A DNA stretch of 64,000 bases from Austropuccinia psidii (Eukaryota > Basidiomycota > Pucciniomycetes > Pucciniales > Sphaerophragmiaceae). Positions 1 through 10,758 of the stretch are shown here, piece by piece; position 1 is the stretch's first letter; each line of letters starts with the position of its first letter. The stretch lies in assembly GCA_023105745.1 (NCBI GenBank), contig JALGQZ010000009.1, forward strand, positions 6,881,937-6,945,936. The letters are read 5' to 3'. Below the pieces are notes generated by a model, which searched no databases, was not told where the DNA came from, and saw nothing but the letters and a program-made list of their open reading frames with translations. Both the position numbers and the translations under genes were made by a program.

Positions 1-32
1 TATCAGTACCAAAGTCACTCAAAATACTCAAA

Positions 33-338
33 TTACTCACAATTAGAAAACCCTGAAGGCCCATCAGGAGTGGGTGCCTGAGAAACTGGAAACTGTTTTC
101 CAAAAGGCCCATCTTTTCTACTCCGTAAATACCTCCTGACATTTGACGCTTGCACCCCGGTACAAAGACATGGCTTCTTTCCAATGAAACAATAGTGACA
201 CTTTGAATATTGGGGATTGTAATGTTGAAAAAAATCCTTACCCTTGGCCAAAAATTCAGTACAAGCAGGATCAAGGACTTTGACTGCCTTGTAGCCATCA
301 TAAGTTTGGGAGGGATCTAAATGTCCAGAAGAAGCCAA
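33..338 (-). CDS. Gag-like N-terminal fragment, rust TE family
   Basis: An open frame of 101 residues begins with a Met and carries a cysteine cluster (C-T-E-F near residue 26, then C-H-Y-C and K-K-P-C-L-C around residues 47-59) that resembles a small zinc-binding module. I recall very similar N-termini in many predicted rust-fungus proteins that lie in retroelements, so I read it as a gag-type fragment. The frame stops at position 33 with no downstream capsid or zinc knuckle visible in the window. Function is not established. The orientation is opposite to the PPT and LTR at 1351-2108, so it may belong to a different layer of repeats. Confidence 0.45.
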   Translation of the reverse strand: MASSGHLDPSQTYDGYKAVKVLDPACTEFLAKGKDFFQHYNPQYSKCHYCFIGKKPCLCTGVQASNVRRYLRSRKDGPFGKQFPVSQAPTPDGPSGFSNCE

Positions 339-1073
339 TCAACTGAGGACGCCAGAACAACAAAGAACAGAAGTTGGAATTGCAGAAGGAGAAGATTCGG
401 CGAGTTCAGTCAGTTTGGAATTAATGACTAAGAAATATGCAAGCATAACATTCAATACGTCAGAATCAGTCCACTCCCAGTAAAAAACTATGACCTCAAG
501 GAAATGGGGCCATAACCGAATTATGCCCCCCCTCAAAGCCTCCAAGGTGAAGATTCAAGACCCCTTTGGGCTGAATTCATCACCCAGGACCTCCCCTGCA
601 ACTTTGGGGAGGCCAGGATATTGATGGTATTGGACCCTCTGAATGGGTCCAGGCCATGGGCCAATTTATGGTCCCCAGCAAAATTGGGCCCAGGGGGTCC
701 ATTTTGGTCTTGGAGGCCTCCAATAGCCTCCATGGACCACGGACCATAGGACACTGGAGCTCTAAATAGGCCCAAAATGGCCATATATGATTTCAAGCCA
801 TTTTCACCCCAAGACCCAAAAGGAGGCCCAAATGGCCATAAACCCAAGTTGATCAAGAAGTATCCTAGCAAGGGCCAAGGCCCAAAATAGCTATGGTAAG
901 GCCAGGAGAGGTATTTCCAAGGTAAATGGGGACAAGACCCCTTGAAGATTCTTTTCCGAGACATTTTCAGTCAAGGCAAGGAAGGGCCTAACATCAGGTT
1001 GGTCCTTGTCATATGAGTATACATTCATATACTCAGTTTGCATCACGTTTTGAGAAGAAGAGCTCAGTGGCCA
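339..1073. repeat. Proline/tryptophan-coding dispersed repeat, no firm gene
   Basis: This stretch is richer in GGCC and CC tracts than its AT-rich surroundings. It has only short frames (for example minus 533-964, rich in Pro, Trp, Gly and Leu) that look like translated non-coding repeat. Similar low-information predicted proteins are common in rust genomes. I treat it as retroelement interior or an old dispersed repeat and do not call a gene. Confidence 0.4.
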
Positions 1074-1098
1074 TCACTTTGGGATACAAACCAAGGCC

Positions 1099-1293
1099 AT
1101 GCCCCAAAAAGAAGGACTTATTGAATCAAAAGAATACAAGAAGGCATATTTTGAAGTGGAAGACTTACTCAAGTTAAAGAAGGGGGGTATCAAATCAATT
1201 TGGCAGGGAAGAATTGAAAAAAGGATTTTCAGGATAATGGTCAAGAGGAAAAGAAAATTAGAAGGAAAATGTTTGAAAAAAATGTGGGGATAG
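1099..1293 (+). CDS. 3'-terminal internal frame of a plus-strand LTR element
   Basis: A short, very basic frame of 64 residues ends with a Lys/Arg-rich tail (K-R-K-R-K-L-E-G-K) and lies directly upstream of the polypurine tract at 1351 and the LTR at 1363. Its position suggests the C-terminal end of a pol or gag-pol product of the element whose 3' LTR follows. No catalytic motif is visible. The antisense frame 1074-1304 is probably a shadow. The assignment rests on context only. Confidence 0.35.
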   Translation: MPQKEGLIESKEYKKAYFEVEDLLKLKKGGIKSIWQGRIEKRIFRIMVKRKRKLEGKCLKKMWG

Positions 1294-1350
1294 TGAGATG
1301 CCACTCAACAGTGGCAGGGAGTTATGGTGTTCAGGAGCCCACCAGTTTCA

Positions 1351-1362
1351 AGAGGGGGATAA
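1351..1362 (+). promoter_or_regulatory. Polypurine tract of plus-strand LTR element
   Basis: The purine run AGAGGGGGATAA ends exactly where the TGTAACA LTR terminus begins. This is the expected plus-strand primer site at the 3' end of an LTR retrotransposon. Confidence 0.6.
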
Positions 1363-2108
1363 TGTAACAACCACTCATCAGGGGTAAGGGCATTCATAAT
1401 TACACCCACTCAAAAACCTTAAACCAAAAAATCCACTGTGTGTATCAACATTCAGTTTCAGAAATCATCCTTGGAGAAACATGCATACAGCCTTGTTCAT
1501 CAATACAGCCTGCCAAGACTTGTATGGGTTGGAATGACCCAATACAGTTTTGGATACACCATTTCCAAGCTTTCTGATCACCCAATACCACCACTCCTCT
1601 TGTACAGGACCTGTATTGGCCAGACTCAATTCAATCATCAAATCCCCCCAGGGAAATTCTCTCTCTGGATCAGGGCTGGTGATTCTCAAATATACCAGCC
1701 CCTCTTTCTCCCCCCTGGGGACTTTTACCCAGTTAATTAATTTAGTTTACTTATTATTTCATAAATATTATTATCCTTATTTTTGGGTATTATATTTATA
1801 TAAAATTAAGTTAGTCTTTGCTTTTTATATCTTTGCCTGTACAGTATGAGTTGGGTGGCCATATCCTTATTAACCCTTCTCTTTCCATTCTGACAGGTTG
1901 AAACAGTGGAATTGGACTTGTTTGTGGTTGGCTCTTCTATTTATTACTCTTATTCTTCTTTGCTGCTTTTCTTATATTTCTTTTATTAGTAATTCATCTT
2001 ATTACACTCTTAAGTGTATTCGTCTTTATCATATCCTTGAGCCCTCCATAAGTGAGTCCCCGTTTACTGAGTGCCAGGCCCTCTTCACTTAGAAGAGCCC
2101 CTGTGACA
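1363..2108 (+). repeat. 3' LTR of a plus-strand element, TGTAACA...TGTGACA
   Basis: The left terminus TGTAACA follows a polypurine tract. The proposed right terminus CCCCTGTGACA is its inverted complement with one mismatch (TGTTACA expected), giving about 746 bp. A TATA-like stretch lies near 1795 (TTATATAAAATTAAG). Immediately to the right, the minus-strand reading resumes as the chromodomain side of gypsy element 1 (R-E-Y-L-L-R-Y), so the LTR element appears to have inserted there. The 5' part of the element and its left target duplication are outside the window. The right boundary is inferred. Confidence 0.5.
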
Positions 2109-2209
2109 CTGTACCTGAGAAGATATTCCCTTAATTTTTTAGTTCTCAACTTTCTTTCCTTGAGAACTTTGGTATTTTTTGTACCAGATGATTCAAAAGG
2201 AGGTATGTT

Positions 2210-2674
2210 CTAGGGAAATTTATTCCTCAAGGGGAAGTTTTCAGCATCACCAGATTTATATGGCTTTATTAAGATTACTGAAAATGTAGGATGCTTATTA
2301 CTAAGTTCCTCAGATAATTCCACTTCAAAAGAATTTTCTCCATGCAAGGCCTTAATAAAAAAAGGTCCTAAAAAGTAATCTTTGAGATTTTTACATCCTT
2401 TGATGTTATTGGATTTAGTGGTAGATACAAGTACTAAATAACCCACCCTGAAGTCTGGAGTGGCATGTAATCTGTCCCATTTGTCTTTGGAATATGAATA
2501 TGAGTCCTCCATGTGACTTACTGCATGCTTTATAGCCTCTTCTAACATTCCTTTGAAGCTAGAAGCTGTGAGAGGTATCTCAACCAAATCTTTGGGTAGT
2601 CTGGGATTACATCCTTTTTCTAGAATAGCAAGAGTTTGATTGGTATTGGCATGAATGGATGTTTTATATTCCAA
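2210..2674 (-). pseudogene. Gypsy 1 integrase C-terminal domain
   Basis: The frame of 154 residues carries the features of a gypsy integrase C-terminal region: an N-P-R-L-P substrate-side segment, a helix with Y-S-K-D-K-W-D, then V-L-V-S-T and the L-K-D-Y-F-L-G-P-F-x-I-K core of the SH3-like GPY/F module, ending P-T-F-S-V-x-L-I-K-P-Y. This part normally binds DNA non-specifically. Minus-strand reading between 2110 and 2200 continues with K-V-L-K-E-R-K-L-R-x-K and R-E-Y-L-L-R-Y, the usual entry into a chromodomain. It is part of a decayed pol. Confidence 0.8.
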
Positions 2675-2866
2675 TTATAATGCAGGTAGAAGGTTACATC
2701 AATCATGGATTAATCCATCACAATCTTTGAGCTCTAGGCCATAAGCACAGCATGATTTGACCATGTTTTCCAAGTTTTGGATCATTCCTTCAGCTAGACC
2801 ATCAGTTTGTGGGTGGTCAGCTGTAGAGAAGGATAAATTTGTTCCAAATAGTTGGAAAAGGTTTTT

Positions 2867-3133
2867 CTAAAGTGCTGGTGTGAATTTGGGATCTATGTCA
2901 CTACTGATGTTTGTGAATATGCCAGTCCATGATACTACTCTATTCCATATCCGCACAGCTGTATCCAGGGCTGTATCACATTTGTGACATGGAAAAAAGA
3001 TTGGAGTCTTACTGAGCTTTTCAAAAATCACTAGGAATGCATTATAGCTTCTATCACCCCCTGGTGGCAGGCCAGTTAACCAATACATATGGAAAATTTC
3101 CCAAGGTCTTCTGGGTTCTTGAATTTTGATCAT
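2867..3133 (-). pseudogene. Gypsy 1 integrase catalytic core fragment
   Basis: The 88-residue frame matches the N-terminal half of a gypsy rve integrase core: P-W-E-I-F-H-M-Y-W-L-T with the first catalytic Asp position (H-M-D-W in the family) changed to Tyr, then the P-C-H-K segment and I-S-S-D-I-D-P-K-F-T, where the second catalytic Asp lies. Loss of the first Asp alone would inactivate strand transfer. The Glu-containing part (about 2675-2866) is out of frame and weak. Confidence 0.75.
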
Positions 3134-3312
3134 ATTTCCAAGTCTTTTTCCAGTGAATTTATTTGCCTTTTGAGATCTGTCACATGTTTTGCAATACTCT
3201 GCAATATCCGTTTGCTACATTGGCCACCATATGCAGGTCTTGACGTTTTCCCTTGTTCTGTCCCCAGATAGGTGTCCTGAGGAGGGGCTGTAATGACATT
3301 TTTTTGGTACAA
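3130..3312 (-). pseudogene. Gypsy 1 integrase zinc-binding (H2C2) region
   Basis: This frame lies just upstream of the catalytic core on the minus strand. Parts resemble the H2C2 zinc-binding segment of gypsy integrases followed by the linker Q-x-x-N-S-L-E-K that precedes the core. The cysteines expected as C-x2-C are partly lost. I assign it by position more than by motif. Confidence 0.5.
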
Positions 3313-3495
3313 TATTGATTAAGGATCTATCCACAACTGTCATTACACATGTGTGTTTAGTCCTATGGTAAATTATACAATCAAGTAAATGAAATATTAC
3401 TTAATAATGTTATTTCTTCCATATATAATCTAAGGATTATATTTGGGAATCATCTTTAGAGCTTTTAGTAAGTAATTGGCATAGGATGCTACAAT

Positions 3496-3762
3496 TCATA
3501 TCCTGAGGATAACTATTTTTGAGTTCTTCAAAAAGGTAGTGTTAAGGTATGTAACACTGATTAATTCAATTTGGATTTGTGGGGAAGCTTCTTCTGGTAC
3601 ATAAGCAGGAGTGTCAATTTCATTTGGTAATGGCGGCCTGCTTAGTCCATCTTCATTTTTATGAATATTACCATCTTTGTGTACAATGGTAATATTACCC
3701 CTATATTCCTGTATGGCTATTTGCCATCTGAGAATATTTCTGCTGGATGATTTCACATTCAA
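3496..3762 (-). pseudogene. Gypsy 1 RNase H C-terminal part
   Basis: The frame contains [20 protein letters not shown] and then E-D-G-L-S-R, the standard end of a gypsy RNase H, where the Asp in D-G-L-S-R is catalytic. It follows the RT (to the right) and precedes the integrase linker (to the left). Confidence 0.75.
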
Positions 3763-3779
3763 CAGTTATTTAACAGCTG

Positions 3780-5220
3780 TAAAATCTGCTATCACTTCAA
3801 AAAAACATCTTTCAAGAAAGTAATTAATTTTCCCCAAGGACCAGACAAGGAATAAACATTCCATTTGATTTGCCGCATATCTGGATTCAGTAGGTTTAAT
3901 ATGCCTAGATCTGAAACAGATGGGTCCTTATACAGGTTTGTCATTTATAATTTGGACTTGATGAAGTTCAGCACCCAGCCTATCTCCTGATGCATCAGTA
4001 TAAAGATTAAAGGGAGGCTCAAAATATGGCATAAGTAAGAGTGGATCGGTGGTTAAGGCTTTTCTCAAGGATTCAAAGGCTTTGACCCTGTAAACAGTCA
4101 TTTCAAATATCGTGTCTGTGTCAAAACATTTATGAAGAGGTCTTTCTACAGATGCAAAGTCTTTAATGTGCTGTCTGTAGTATCCTTCAAATCACAAAAT
4201 TGACTGTATCGCCTTTTTATTTTGAGGTAAAGGTTTCAGTAGTACTGCTGCAACTTTGTTTTTATAAATTCCAAGGGATAAATCAGATACTACATGTCCC
4301 AGGTATTTGAGTTATTTAAATCCAAAATGACATTTTTTTAAAGAAATTTTCATGTTTACAGATTGGAATTTCCTTAAAATTCTGGATAATATGTACATAT
4401 GTTCTTCCCAAGTCTTGGAACATACAATAATGTCATAAATGTAAATGATTAACCATACTTCTTAACTTTCTTCAGGGAATATTTCATTAATAATTCTTTT
4501 TATGTGTTAAGATGCATTTTTGATACCAAAAGGACTTCTTAAGTATTCATACATTCCACAATGAACAACAATTCTCAAATATTTCCTTTCTCTTGGTGTC
4601 ACTATATTATGATGGAATCCATAGTGCTTATGTGCACTGCTTGAGATATTTGAGTGAGGGAAATTTGGATCTTTGGTATGGGATACCTTTCTGGAACAGT
4701 GTAAGTGTTAAGAGCTCTAAAGTCCCCAACCATTCTGGATTTTCCATTATTCTAAGCCAGTATGAATGGTGTAGTTATTTCTACTTCCTCATTGTGGCCA
4801 ACCTTTCTTATTACACCAAGGTCCATAAGCTCTTTAATGTGAAGCTCAAGTGATTCTCTTCATTTTGGGCTTTCTGTATATGCAGGTCTTCTCAAGAGTG
4901 GTGGATAAGGTCTTTCAATGTTCAAAATAATTTCAACTTCATGACCAACGATTGCCCCCAGTGGTTCTTTATCTGATGAAAAGGCCTCTTTGTGGTCATA
5001 TAAGATGGTAGAGAGTTAATTTTCCTTTTTATCAGTAAAATTAAGGCTTACTTCAGCTTCATTCAACTGCCCAGACTGGAATTTGTCTAAATCTAATCTG
5101 ACTGGTGATACTTTATTTATTTTAATTTGTCTTTCAAAAGGTAAAAAGGAAATTTCTTGATGCTTATTGTATCAAATAGTAAAGTATCTGTCTTTATTAA
5201 TATGTACATATATGCCATAC
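3780..5220 (-). pseudogene. Gypsy 1 reverse transcriptase, catalytic Asp lost
   Basis: No long frame survives, but a pieced reading shows RT landmarks. Around 4420-4450 the minus strand reads Y-I-Y-D where the family has Y-I-D-D, so one of the two metal-binding Asp residues is gone. Further along come I-S-L-K-K-C-H-F-G, L-G-H-V-V-S and K-P-L-P-Q-N-K-K, the thumb/connection signature of gypsy RTs, then P-P-F-N-L-Y-T-D-A-S-G at the RNase H start (near 3990). Stops and frameshifts are frequent. This copy cannot encode active polymerase. Confidence 0.65.
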
Positions 5221-5224
5221 ATAA

Positions 5225-5509
5225 TTAAGTAATCATTTCCCAATACAAGTGGGTACTAGAGCAGTTTTCCCCAACAAAAAATTCAACAGAAATTCTTAAA
5301 TTTCCATTGAGTTGTGGGAATATGACAGTAGTTTCAAACTTGTTCAATGCTTTCATTGGATTAATTTCACTGTTGAAGTTTATGCCATCAATTGGTAATA
5401 ATTGATCTTCAAAATTTGGTATAAATCTCTCAATAAAGGATTTTCCAACACAAGAGCAGAAGGCTCCTGGGTCAAGTAAGCACTTGGTGGTTTTTTTATC
5501 AATTACCAC
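5225..5509 (-). pseudogene. Gypsy 1 retropepsin-like aspartic protease
   Basis: The 94-residue frame contains L-L-D-P-G-A-F-C-S in place of the canonical D-S/T-G-A, then I-D-G-I-N-F-N-S and E-F-F-V-G-E-N-C-S-S, which fits a retropepsin fold. The D-P-G form also seems to be the usual one in this rust family, from memory. The distal I-L-G-N-D-Y segment is displaced by a frameshift. Confidence 0.65.
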
Positions 5510-5539
5510 TTCTGTTAGACAGAAATTACCAGATTTATA

Positions 5540-5872
5540 ACCTCTTCCCCTGTTTTTTTTTCAGGAGTTGTGTGCACATCTTGAACTTTTGACAAATGAA
5601 TTTGGACATTTCTTAATTGTGGAAAGTGGGAATGAGATTAAATGATGTAAAATGTGAAATTGATATTTTCTATATCTTTTGAAGATTCAGAAAATATTGA
5701 TGATTTATCATCTGAGTTTTCTTCATTTGCATCATATTTTTCAACATAAGGTTCTTTCTCAATGTCAATTTAATTGATTTTCCCTCTTTTGGGGCATGTA
5801 TTAGCTAAATGTGTGGTGCTTTGGAAAATATGGAACTCTATGATTAAATATGCAGATTTATAACTCATATTA
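5540..5872 (-). pseudogene. Gypsy 1 gag tail with damaged zinc knuckle
   Basis: Pieced minus-strand reading gives H-I-F-Q-S-T-T-H-L-A-N-T-C-P-K-R-G near 5795. This is a CCHC nucleocapsid knuckle (C-x2-C-x4-H-x4-C in relatives) with its first two cysteines replaced. An acidic Glu/Asp/Ser-rich segment follows toward the protease, as expected for a gag-protease linker. Confidence 0.5.
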
Positions 5873-6404
5873 TTAGAATTTTCTTTGGGATTTTTTGTCC
5901 ATAGAATCTTTCCAAGGTGTGTTAAAACTGGTTTTAATATTCACCCTACCAGAACCAAGTATGGCTCTGGTGGTTACTTCTTCCAATATATTTATAATAT
6001 CTTCTTCTGAAGATTTTTCAGTTGTCCTTATTTTGCCAGAATACTTCAAGTCATCTCCACATTGTCTCAGATTTTTCCTGTGAATCATAAATTCTTACAT
6101 ATCAGAATATAATGCTGTTGATCTGTCTTTCTGTTGGAAAAACTAGGGTAAAGATTTTTTTTTCAGAATTAAATATAGAAGATTCAAAGGCTGTTTCCAC
6201 CTTAAATCTCCAGACATCATTGGCACATTTATTAATAATTTGGGTTTTCCACCAAGTCCAACTTTGGTGTCCATGTGCTTGTCTTAATTTGATATACCAT
6301 CTATGAGCTGATTTGGTAAACAAGGTGTTAAATATTGCAGTTAACAATCTGTGTGGTAAGTAAAAAACTTCTTTAATCATGTAAATATCTCTGATGAATT
6401 CCAT
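5873..6404 (-). pseudogene. Gypsy 1 gag capsid region
   Basis: Two frames (6102-6404 and 5873-6088) separated by a frameshift together read as a gypsy capsid: F-N-T-L-F-T-K-S-A-H-R-W-Y-I-K-L-R, then W-T-W-W-K-T-Q-I-I-N-K, then M-I-H-R-K-N-L-R-Q-C-G-D-D-L-K-Y. These match the retrotrans_gag pattern of a conserved Trp/Tyr block followed by an Arg-rich helix. Gag would form the particle shell in the cytoplasm. The plus-strand frames in the same place are shadows. Confidence 0.7.
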
Positions 6405-6560
6405 ATGGTCATATTTTCTTTCACCACTGAAGTGAGGCCATTCTTTAAGTTTTGGTACTTACTTCAAGAGTGCTTGGCCCATTGATAGTTCCAAGTTAGA
6501 GAAAGACATGGAAAATTCATTCTTTCCTTGTGAATTATCTATATCCAATACTTGTGGGCT

Positions 6561-6797
6561 TTAATTTCTTGTACCCCAATTCTGATTTGGAGGTGTAGAC
6601 ATTCCTGGTAAGGTTTGTAGTAATTGTTCAATATCATTAATTTTACTGGTTCTACACGTTTGAGAACTTCTGAATTCATGTTGAAGATCCTGTATTAGAC
6701 TGATTAATTCAATTTTATACATGTCTTCTTTAATTTTCATTTCTTGCCATAAATCAGTTTTTCTAGTATTATCAGAGATGAATTGATTTACTTTCAT
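6561..6797 (-). pseudogene. Gypsy 1 gag, helical pre-capsid segment
   Basis: The frame is Lys/Glu/Gln-rich and helical (M-K-V-N-Q-F-I-S-D-N-T-R-K, then D-L-Q-H-E-F-R-S-S-Q) and ends N-D-I-E-Q-L-L-Q-T-L-P-G-M-S-T-P. It lies directly upstream of the capsid fragments in the same strand and order as in related rust gypsy gags. Confidence 0.6.
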
Positions 6798-7013
6798 TGT
6801 TAATTTTGATAATTCTTCTTGTGAGGTGTAAAAACACTTTTTAAAGGCAATTTTATATGTTTTTTATTCAGTAAATGAATTTTAAATATTATCAAAGACT
6901 TTCTTATTATCTTCTTTGATAATCTTCATGACTTTTTTTATTATTGATTCAATTATGTCATCGATATTGAATTTAGAATATTTATCTGTAAATTACTTTA
7001 TACTTTCAGATTG

Positions 7014-7412
7014 TTAATTTATCTTATTACCAAATGAACTGTCATTATTTGAAGTTTTAATTGTTCTTAAGAAAATTGTAAAACACATAAATGTATCCTT
7101 TATTTGGCTCAAAATTGTATTCTTTTTCTTAAGATTGTTACAAATTGATGAATTTGTATCAGAAATATGACTTTTCATGTCATTTATAGCTATATACAGG
7201 TTTTTAACGCCATACATAATGTTGAAAATCATTTCTGATACCTTAAGCTGGCTTCCTCCTTTGTCTTTAGTTCCATCATGGTTCTGGCCATCTGAAACAC
7301 ATTTTTGATGGCATCCTGCTGACTCTTTGGGATTCTGTAGCCCTGGCAGTATGGATTTGTAGCTGGTGCCTTGCCCCTGCCCTTTTCTGAGTCTGTGGCT
7401 GTTTTTTAACAT
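7014..7412 (-). pseudogene. Gypsy 1 gag, upstream segment
   Basis: The 132-residue frame is polar, with a Q-G-Q-G-T-S-Y-K segment, C-V-S-D-G-Q-N-H-D-G, and a long helix with paired Asn/Lys (S-S-I-C-N-N-L-K-K-K-N). It continues the gag reading toward 6797 after a region with stops (6800-7013). No catalytic function is expected. Confidence 0.6.
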
Positions 7413-7596
7413 TTACATTTCTTCTTCTGGCTATTGGGGCTTTTTTTGGCACTTTCTTGGGTGATGGAGAGTTATTTTTCCATTATTATGTTAAGGGCAT
7501 CATGTTGTTCTTTTCAATCAATGGATTCCATACATTGAGTAACTTTCAAGTGTTGTGATGGCCAAGAAACATTCTCACACTCAGGTAAAAATTAAT

Positions 7597-7887
7597 TCAG
7601 TTTTTCACAGATCTGCAAGGATCTGGTACACTTTGTGCTGCAAGGAATTTTTTCAAGCCTTCTGGCTGGATTTTTAAATGTCCACTGAGGCTTCTTGTGG
7701 TTTTGCCAGCTCTTTTTGAAGGAAAAAAAGTATTATCAGCTTCAGAATGGAATAATTTGTCAGTTTTGGTAGCATTTACTGACCCTTGTCCTTTTGTAAC
7801 TGAGTGGATTCTGCCATAATCGCCTCTATAAGCTTTCATGGAGGTGCTTGAGGGGTTGAAGCTTGCTCCCAATCTGTTTGAAAGCAT
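7597..7887 (-). pseudogene. Gypsy 1 gag N-terminus
   Basis: The frame starts with Met at 7887 and reads a Ser/Thr-rich N-terminus containing K-G-Q-G-S-V-N-A-T-K-T-D-K-L, H-S-E-A-D-N-T and P-D-P-C-R-S-V. I recall these blocks from the start of gag in related rust elements, so I take 7887 as the original start. It is separated from the next gag fragment by a frameshifted stretch (7413-7596). Confidence 0.6.
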
Positions 7888-8333
7888 GATTATGCTTAAA
7901 AAAGCTTAAAATAGTATTTTTATATCAAAAAACTTACAATTGGCCAAATTATCTGCTTTTTGGAGGGTATTACTTATGTCCAAATTTACTAATTCAGAAG
8001 AAATTGGCTCTGGTTGATTAATATGGGCTATAATAATTTTGCTATCATAATCAGAATTGATAGTACTTGCTGGGATAATTCTAGTAGCTGTGGATGCAGT
8101 TTCAATTTTATCTTATCTTACCACATTGTCAGACGCTAAAATTAATGACAAAAGAAATTTAGTTTCAGTAAACAAGATTTTTTTTCAAAACATAAATGAA
8201 AAAATAAAGCCACACTTACAATATGAAGAAGTTTTATTTTTTATGAATTTTTTAATTTTTCAATATTAGAAAAAAGATTAAAAAAGTAAAAGGAATCATG
8301 TCACAGGGAAAATATCATGGCTGGGCCTTCAAA
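7888..8333. other. Gene-free AT-rich leader of gypsy 1
   Basis: No conserved frame is visible. By position this would be the untranslated leader or LTR remnant upstream of the gag start of gypsy 1 on the minus strand. I could not identify a primer-binding site or an LTR terminus. Confidence 0.3.
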
Positions 8334-10138
8334 TGTAAGGTGTGGTTATAATACTTTGATTAGAAATCAATTACTTCTCCTGTCCTCAAAATTTGAATAA
8401 GGTACGATTCAATTAAACAGAGTAAATTTTAAAGGCTTTGAGGGAAAACATGCCCAATTTATCATTTTTAACTTTTTAAGTATGAAACAAGAATCTTATA
8501 AATATTCATTGTTTGATAAACAATGACAATTCATCTAAAAATACTATGAAAGAGATATTTAAGGCTACTAAAGAAATTTCTTCAAGAACAGTTTCAATTG
8601 GAATTAATTGAGAAAAAAACTTCAGGAAATTAATATAAAAACAAAGTCTTTAAAAAGGAGTATTAAAGAGAGAACACACTTAATGGTGACCAGAGTGAAT
8701 TTGGAAACAAAGTGACAAAGTCAACAGTGATGAAAGAGGCTTTTATTCACTTATGGCGTATTCCAGGGTAAAAATGATTATATAAGTCCCAAAAAATGAT
8801 CAAAATGATTTCATCACATGGTAAAAAGGTTTCAAATTATTTAATAAATGTGGTTTGACTCTTCTATTGATTTGTTAAACAGTTTTTAAACCAATTATAA
8901 AAGGAAAAGATTTTGACATGAAAAGAAAAGTTGGGCAAAGAAGACTTTCTTTTATAGCCACCAATTTCCTACTCCAAAAGTAAAATATACTCGTGTCCTT
9001 CTTCAAAAACACTCTGACAACAGAAAAGCTAATTATGGCATCATTGAGCCATGGTTTGGACCAAAAAAGGGCTGGTTCTAGCCATTTTTGGTTATTTTCA
9101 GCCATTTTAGACCATTAAATCAGCCATTGCCATAGTAAGATCTCGTTTCAGGATTTCAAAACATGTCAGAATATTTTCAAGAGACCTAAAAACCAGTTCA
9201 AACTATTTCTACTGAGATATTTCAATCTTAAGGATAGTTTTACCCTCTTGGAAACTGTTAAAACTGACCTGATTGGTATAAAACCTCATCATCACTTGAG
9301 TCACAGACCCTGTGACTCAATTCCAGGTGAAAAGTGATGAACCTTTTCATGAACTTTGACACCCACATCTGTCAGAAAAGAATTTGAGGGAGTCTAGCAC
9401 CCTTAGAGCCAAGAATCTTTCCCCCCATATTAATCTTTCTAATTTATTTTTTCTTTAATTACTCATGATGTATTATAAGTGTAATTTACATATGTAATTA
9501 AACTGAGTTTTTACAGTAAAAAACTGTAATAATTGATACCTAATATGTAAATCAAATTTTACTTATGTAATACAAACATTTTCACATTTCAATTGAAAAT
9601 ACTTCAATTCCTCATAGCCCCCAAACTACACAACCACCTCAACTTCAACACAAAAATTGATGGTTAACACCACATTTGGTGTGAATTAAATTGAGGTTTT
9701 GAATATTTGCAATTTTCATACAGAAAATACTAAAAAATTAATTTAAGTTTATTTAGATTTGTGTTCCAGAAATTTCACCCAGAGGTGACCCAACCTTATT
9801 TTTTCTCAGGAATCCAATGGTGAAATTACTTTCATAATTTTATCCATTGGATAAAAAGCTGTAATAATCTTTGTTTAGCCTTTTTCCAAAAATATTTTAA
9901 TTTTAATATATTTGTTGAAATTTTTTTTACTTAATATTTTCAAGTAAAAATGTGTTTTCACAATTTTAAATTTCAATGTAATTTTAATTTCAAATTATAA
10001 TTGAAATTTTAATTTGATGTATAGATGTTATTTAGATTTTAATATTTGTTTTTACAATATGGATAGACTTATTTATAACTATAAAATGATTTGTTATTTG
10101 GGGTATTTTGTGTATATAAAATGACTTTAAGGCTCACA
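8334..10138 (+). repeat. Family C LTR, copy 1 (about 1.8 kb)
   Basis: The segment begins TGTAAGGTGTGG and ends GGCTCACA. It aligns over its length with 55088-56872 and over its 3' part with 51200-52249. At copy 3 the repeat is followed by a copia gag, which makes it the 5' LTR of a copia-type element reading on the plus strand. Here nothing copia-like follows: gypsy integrase sequence starts immediately at 10139, so this is a solo LTR or a truncated end. I see no clean target duplication (left TCAAA, right ACATG). Short frames inside (for example 8875-9105) are shadows. Confidence 0.65.
9296..9320. promoter_or_regulatory. Perfect 11-bp palindrome with two bZIP-type sites
   Basis: TTGAGTCACAG and CTGTGACTCAA are exact inverted repeats separated by ACC. 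Each arm contains TGAGTCA/TGACTCA, the Gcn4/AP-1 class core. The structure is kept in the other two family C copies (51390-51415 and 56017-56041). An LTR enhancer role is inference. Confidence 0.5.
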
Positions 10139-10560
10139 ACATGGTTGTCTGAATTCTTCAATGTGTTGGAGAAGTTAATTTATTTTTCCCTGAACTTTGT
10201 TAGCCTTCTGGCATCTTACCAAGATATTTATGTCTTCACTCAGCTCTGCTTACCATTTTTTGCCAAAATGAAGTTCTATAAACACTCTCCTTTGCGCTGT
10301 CTTCACTCATGTTTCCCATGTATGGAAAGTCATAGCATACTTTTCAAAGTATTAATATGTGGTCCCTATCTATGATAACTAAAGAAATGGTGTGTCGTTT
10401 ACCAATGATATAATAGCTCAACCAGAAGGAAGTATTTTTTTTCTTTGAAATGGCTATCCCATGGCTCTTCAAGTTGGCTTTACATCTTAGGTCTTCTGTA
10501 CTTCTGTTGAAGTAAGTGCACTGGTATCCTGCATTTTTCATGCTTTACATAAGTCAGTTG
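10139..10560 (-). pseudogene. Gypsy 2 RNase H/integrase linker and zinc-binding region
   Basis: Pieced minus-strand reading gives K-S-H-G-I-A-I-S-K-K-K, then V-I-I-D-R-D-H-I-L-I-L, Y-M-G-N-M-S-E-D and, at the left edge, Q-K-A-N-K-V-Q-G-K-N-K. These match the spacer, the H-x-S-E-D helix and the C-Q-K-A-N-K block of gypsy H2C2 zinc domains. The catalytic core should follow but is replaced by the LTR ending at 10138. Confidence 0.65.
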
Positions 10561-10758
10561 TACTTATTTACATGATTCTTTATGCACCTTTGATGAGATG
10601 ATCCCTAGGATTGGGTCTCTATTTCTGAGTGCACTCCTCTGCCTGGGCTAGTTTTATCATTATTCAAAACCCAGTTTGATAATTTGAAGTGTCTCCTTCT
10701 ATCAACTTGTATATATTGTATGGGAATTTTTCTCCTATTATATGGATCATAAGCTGTA

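Larger units (their letters stand above)
2109..7887 (-). mobile_element. Gypsy element 1 (Ty3-type, decayed)
   Basis: Reading the minus strand from 7887 downward gives gag, CCHC remnant, protease, RT, RNase H, H2C2/integrase, integrase C-terminus and the start of a chromodomain-like tail, which is the Ty3/gypsy order. Every domain is broken by stops or frameshifts, and CpG is almost absent, so the copy is old and inactive. The left end is cut by the LTR element ending at 2108. Its own LTRs are not clearly identifiable; the 5' leader would lie in 7888-8333. The family strongly resembles chromodomain gypsy elements I recall from rust genomes. Confidence 0.8.

Noticed and set aside
8334..10138. 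Target-site duplication for family C LTR copy 1
   Set aside because: The left flank TCAAA and right flank ACATG do not match, so I do not claim a clean solo-LTR insertion here.
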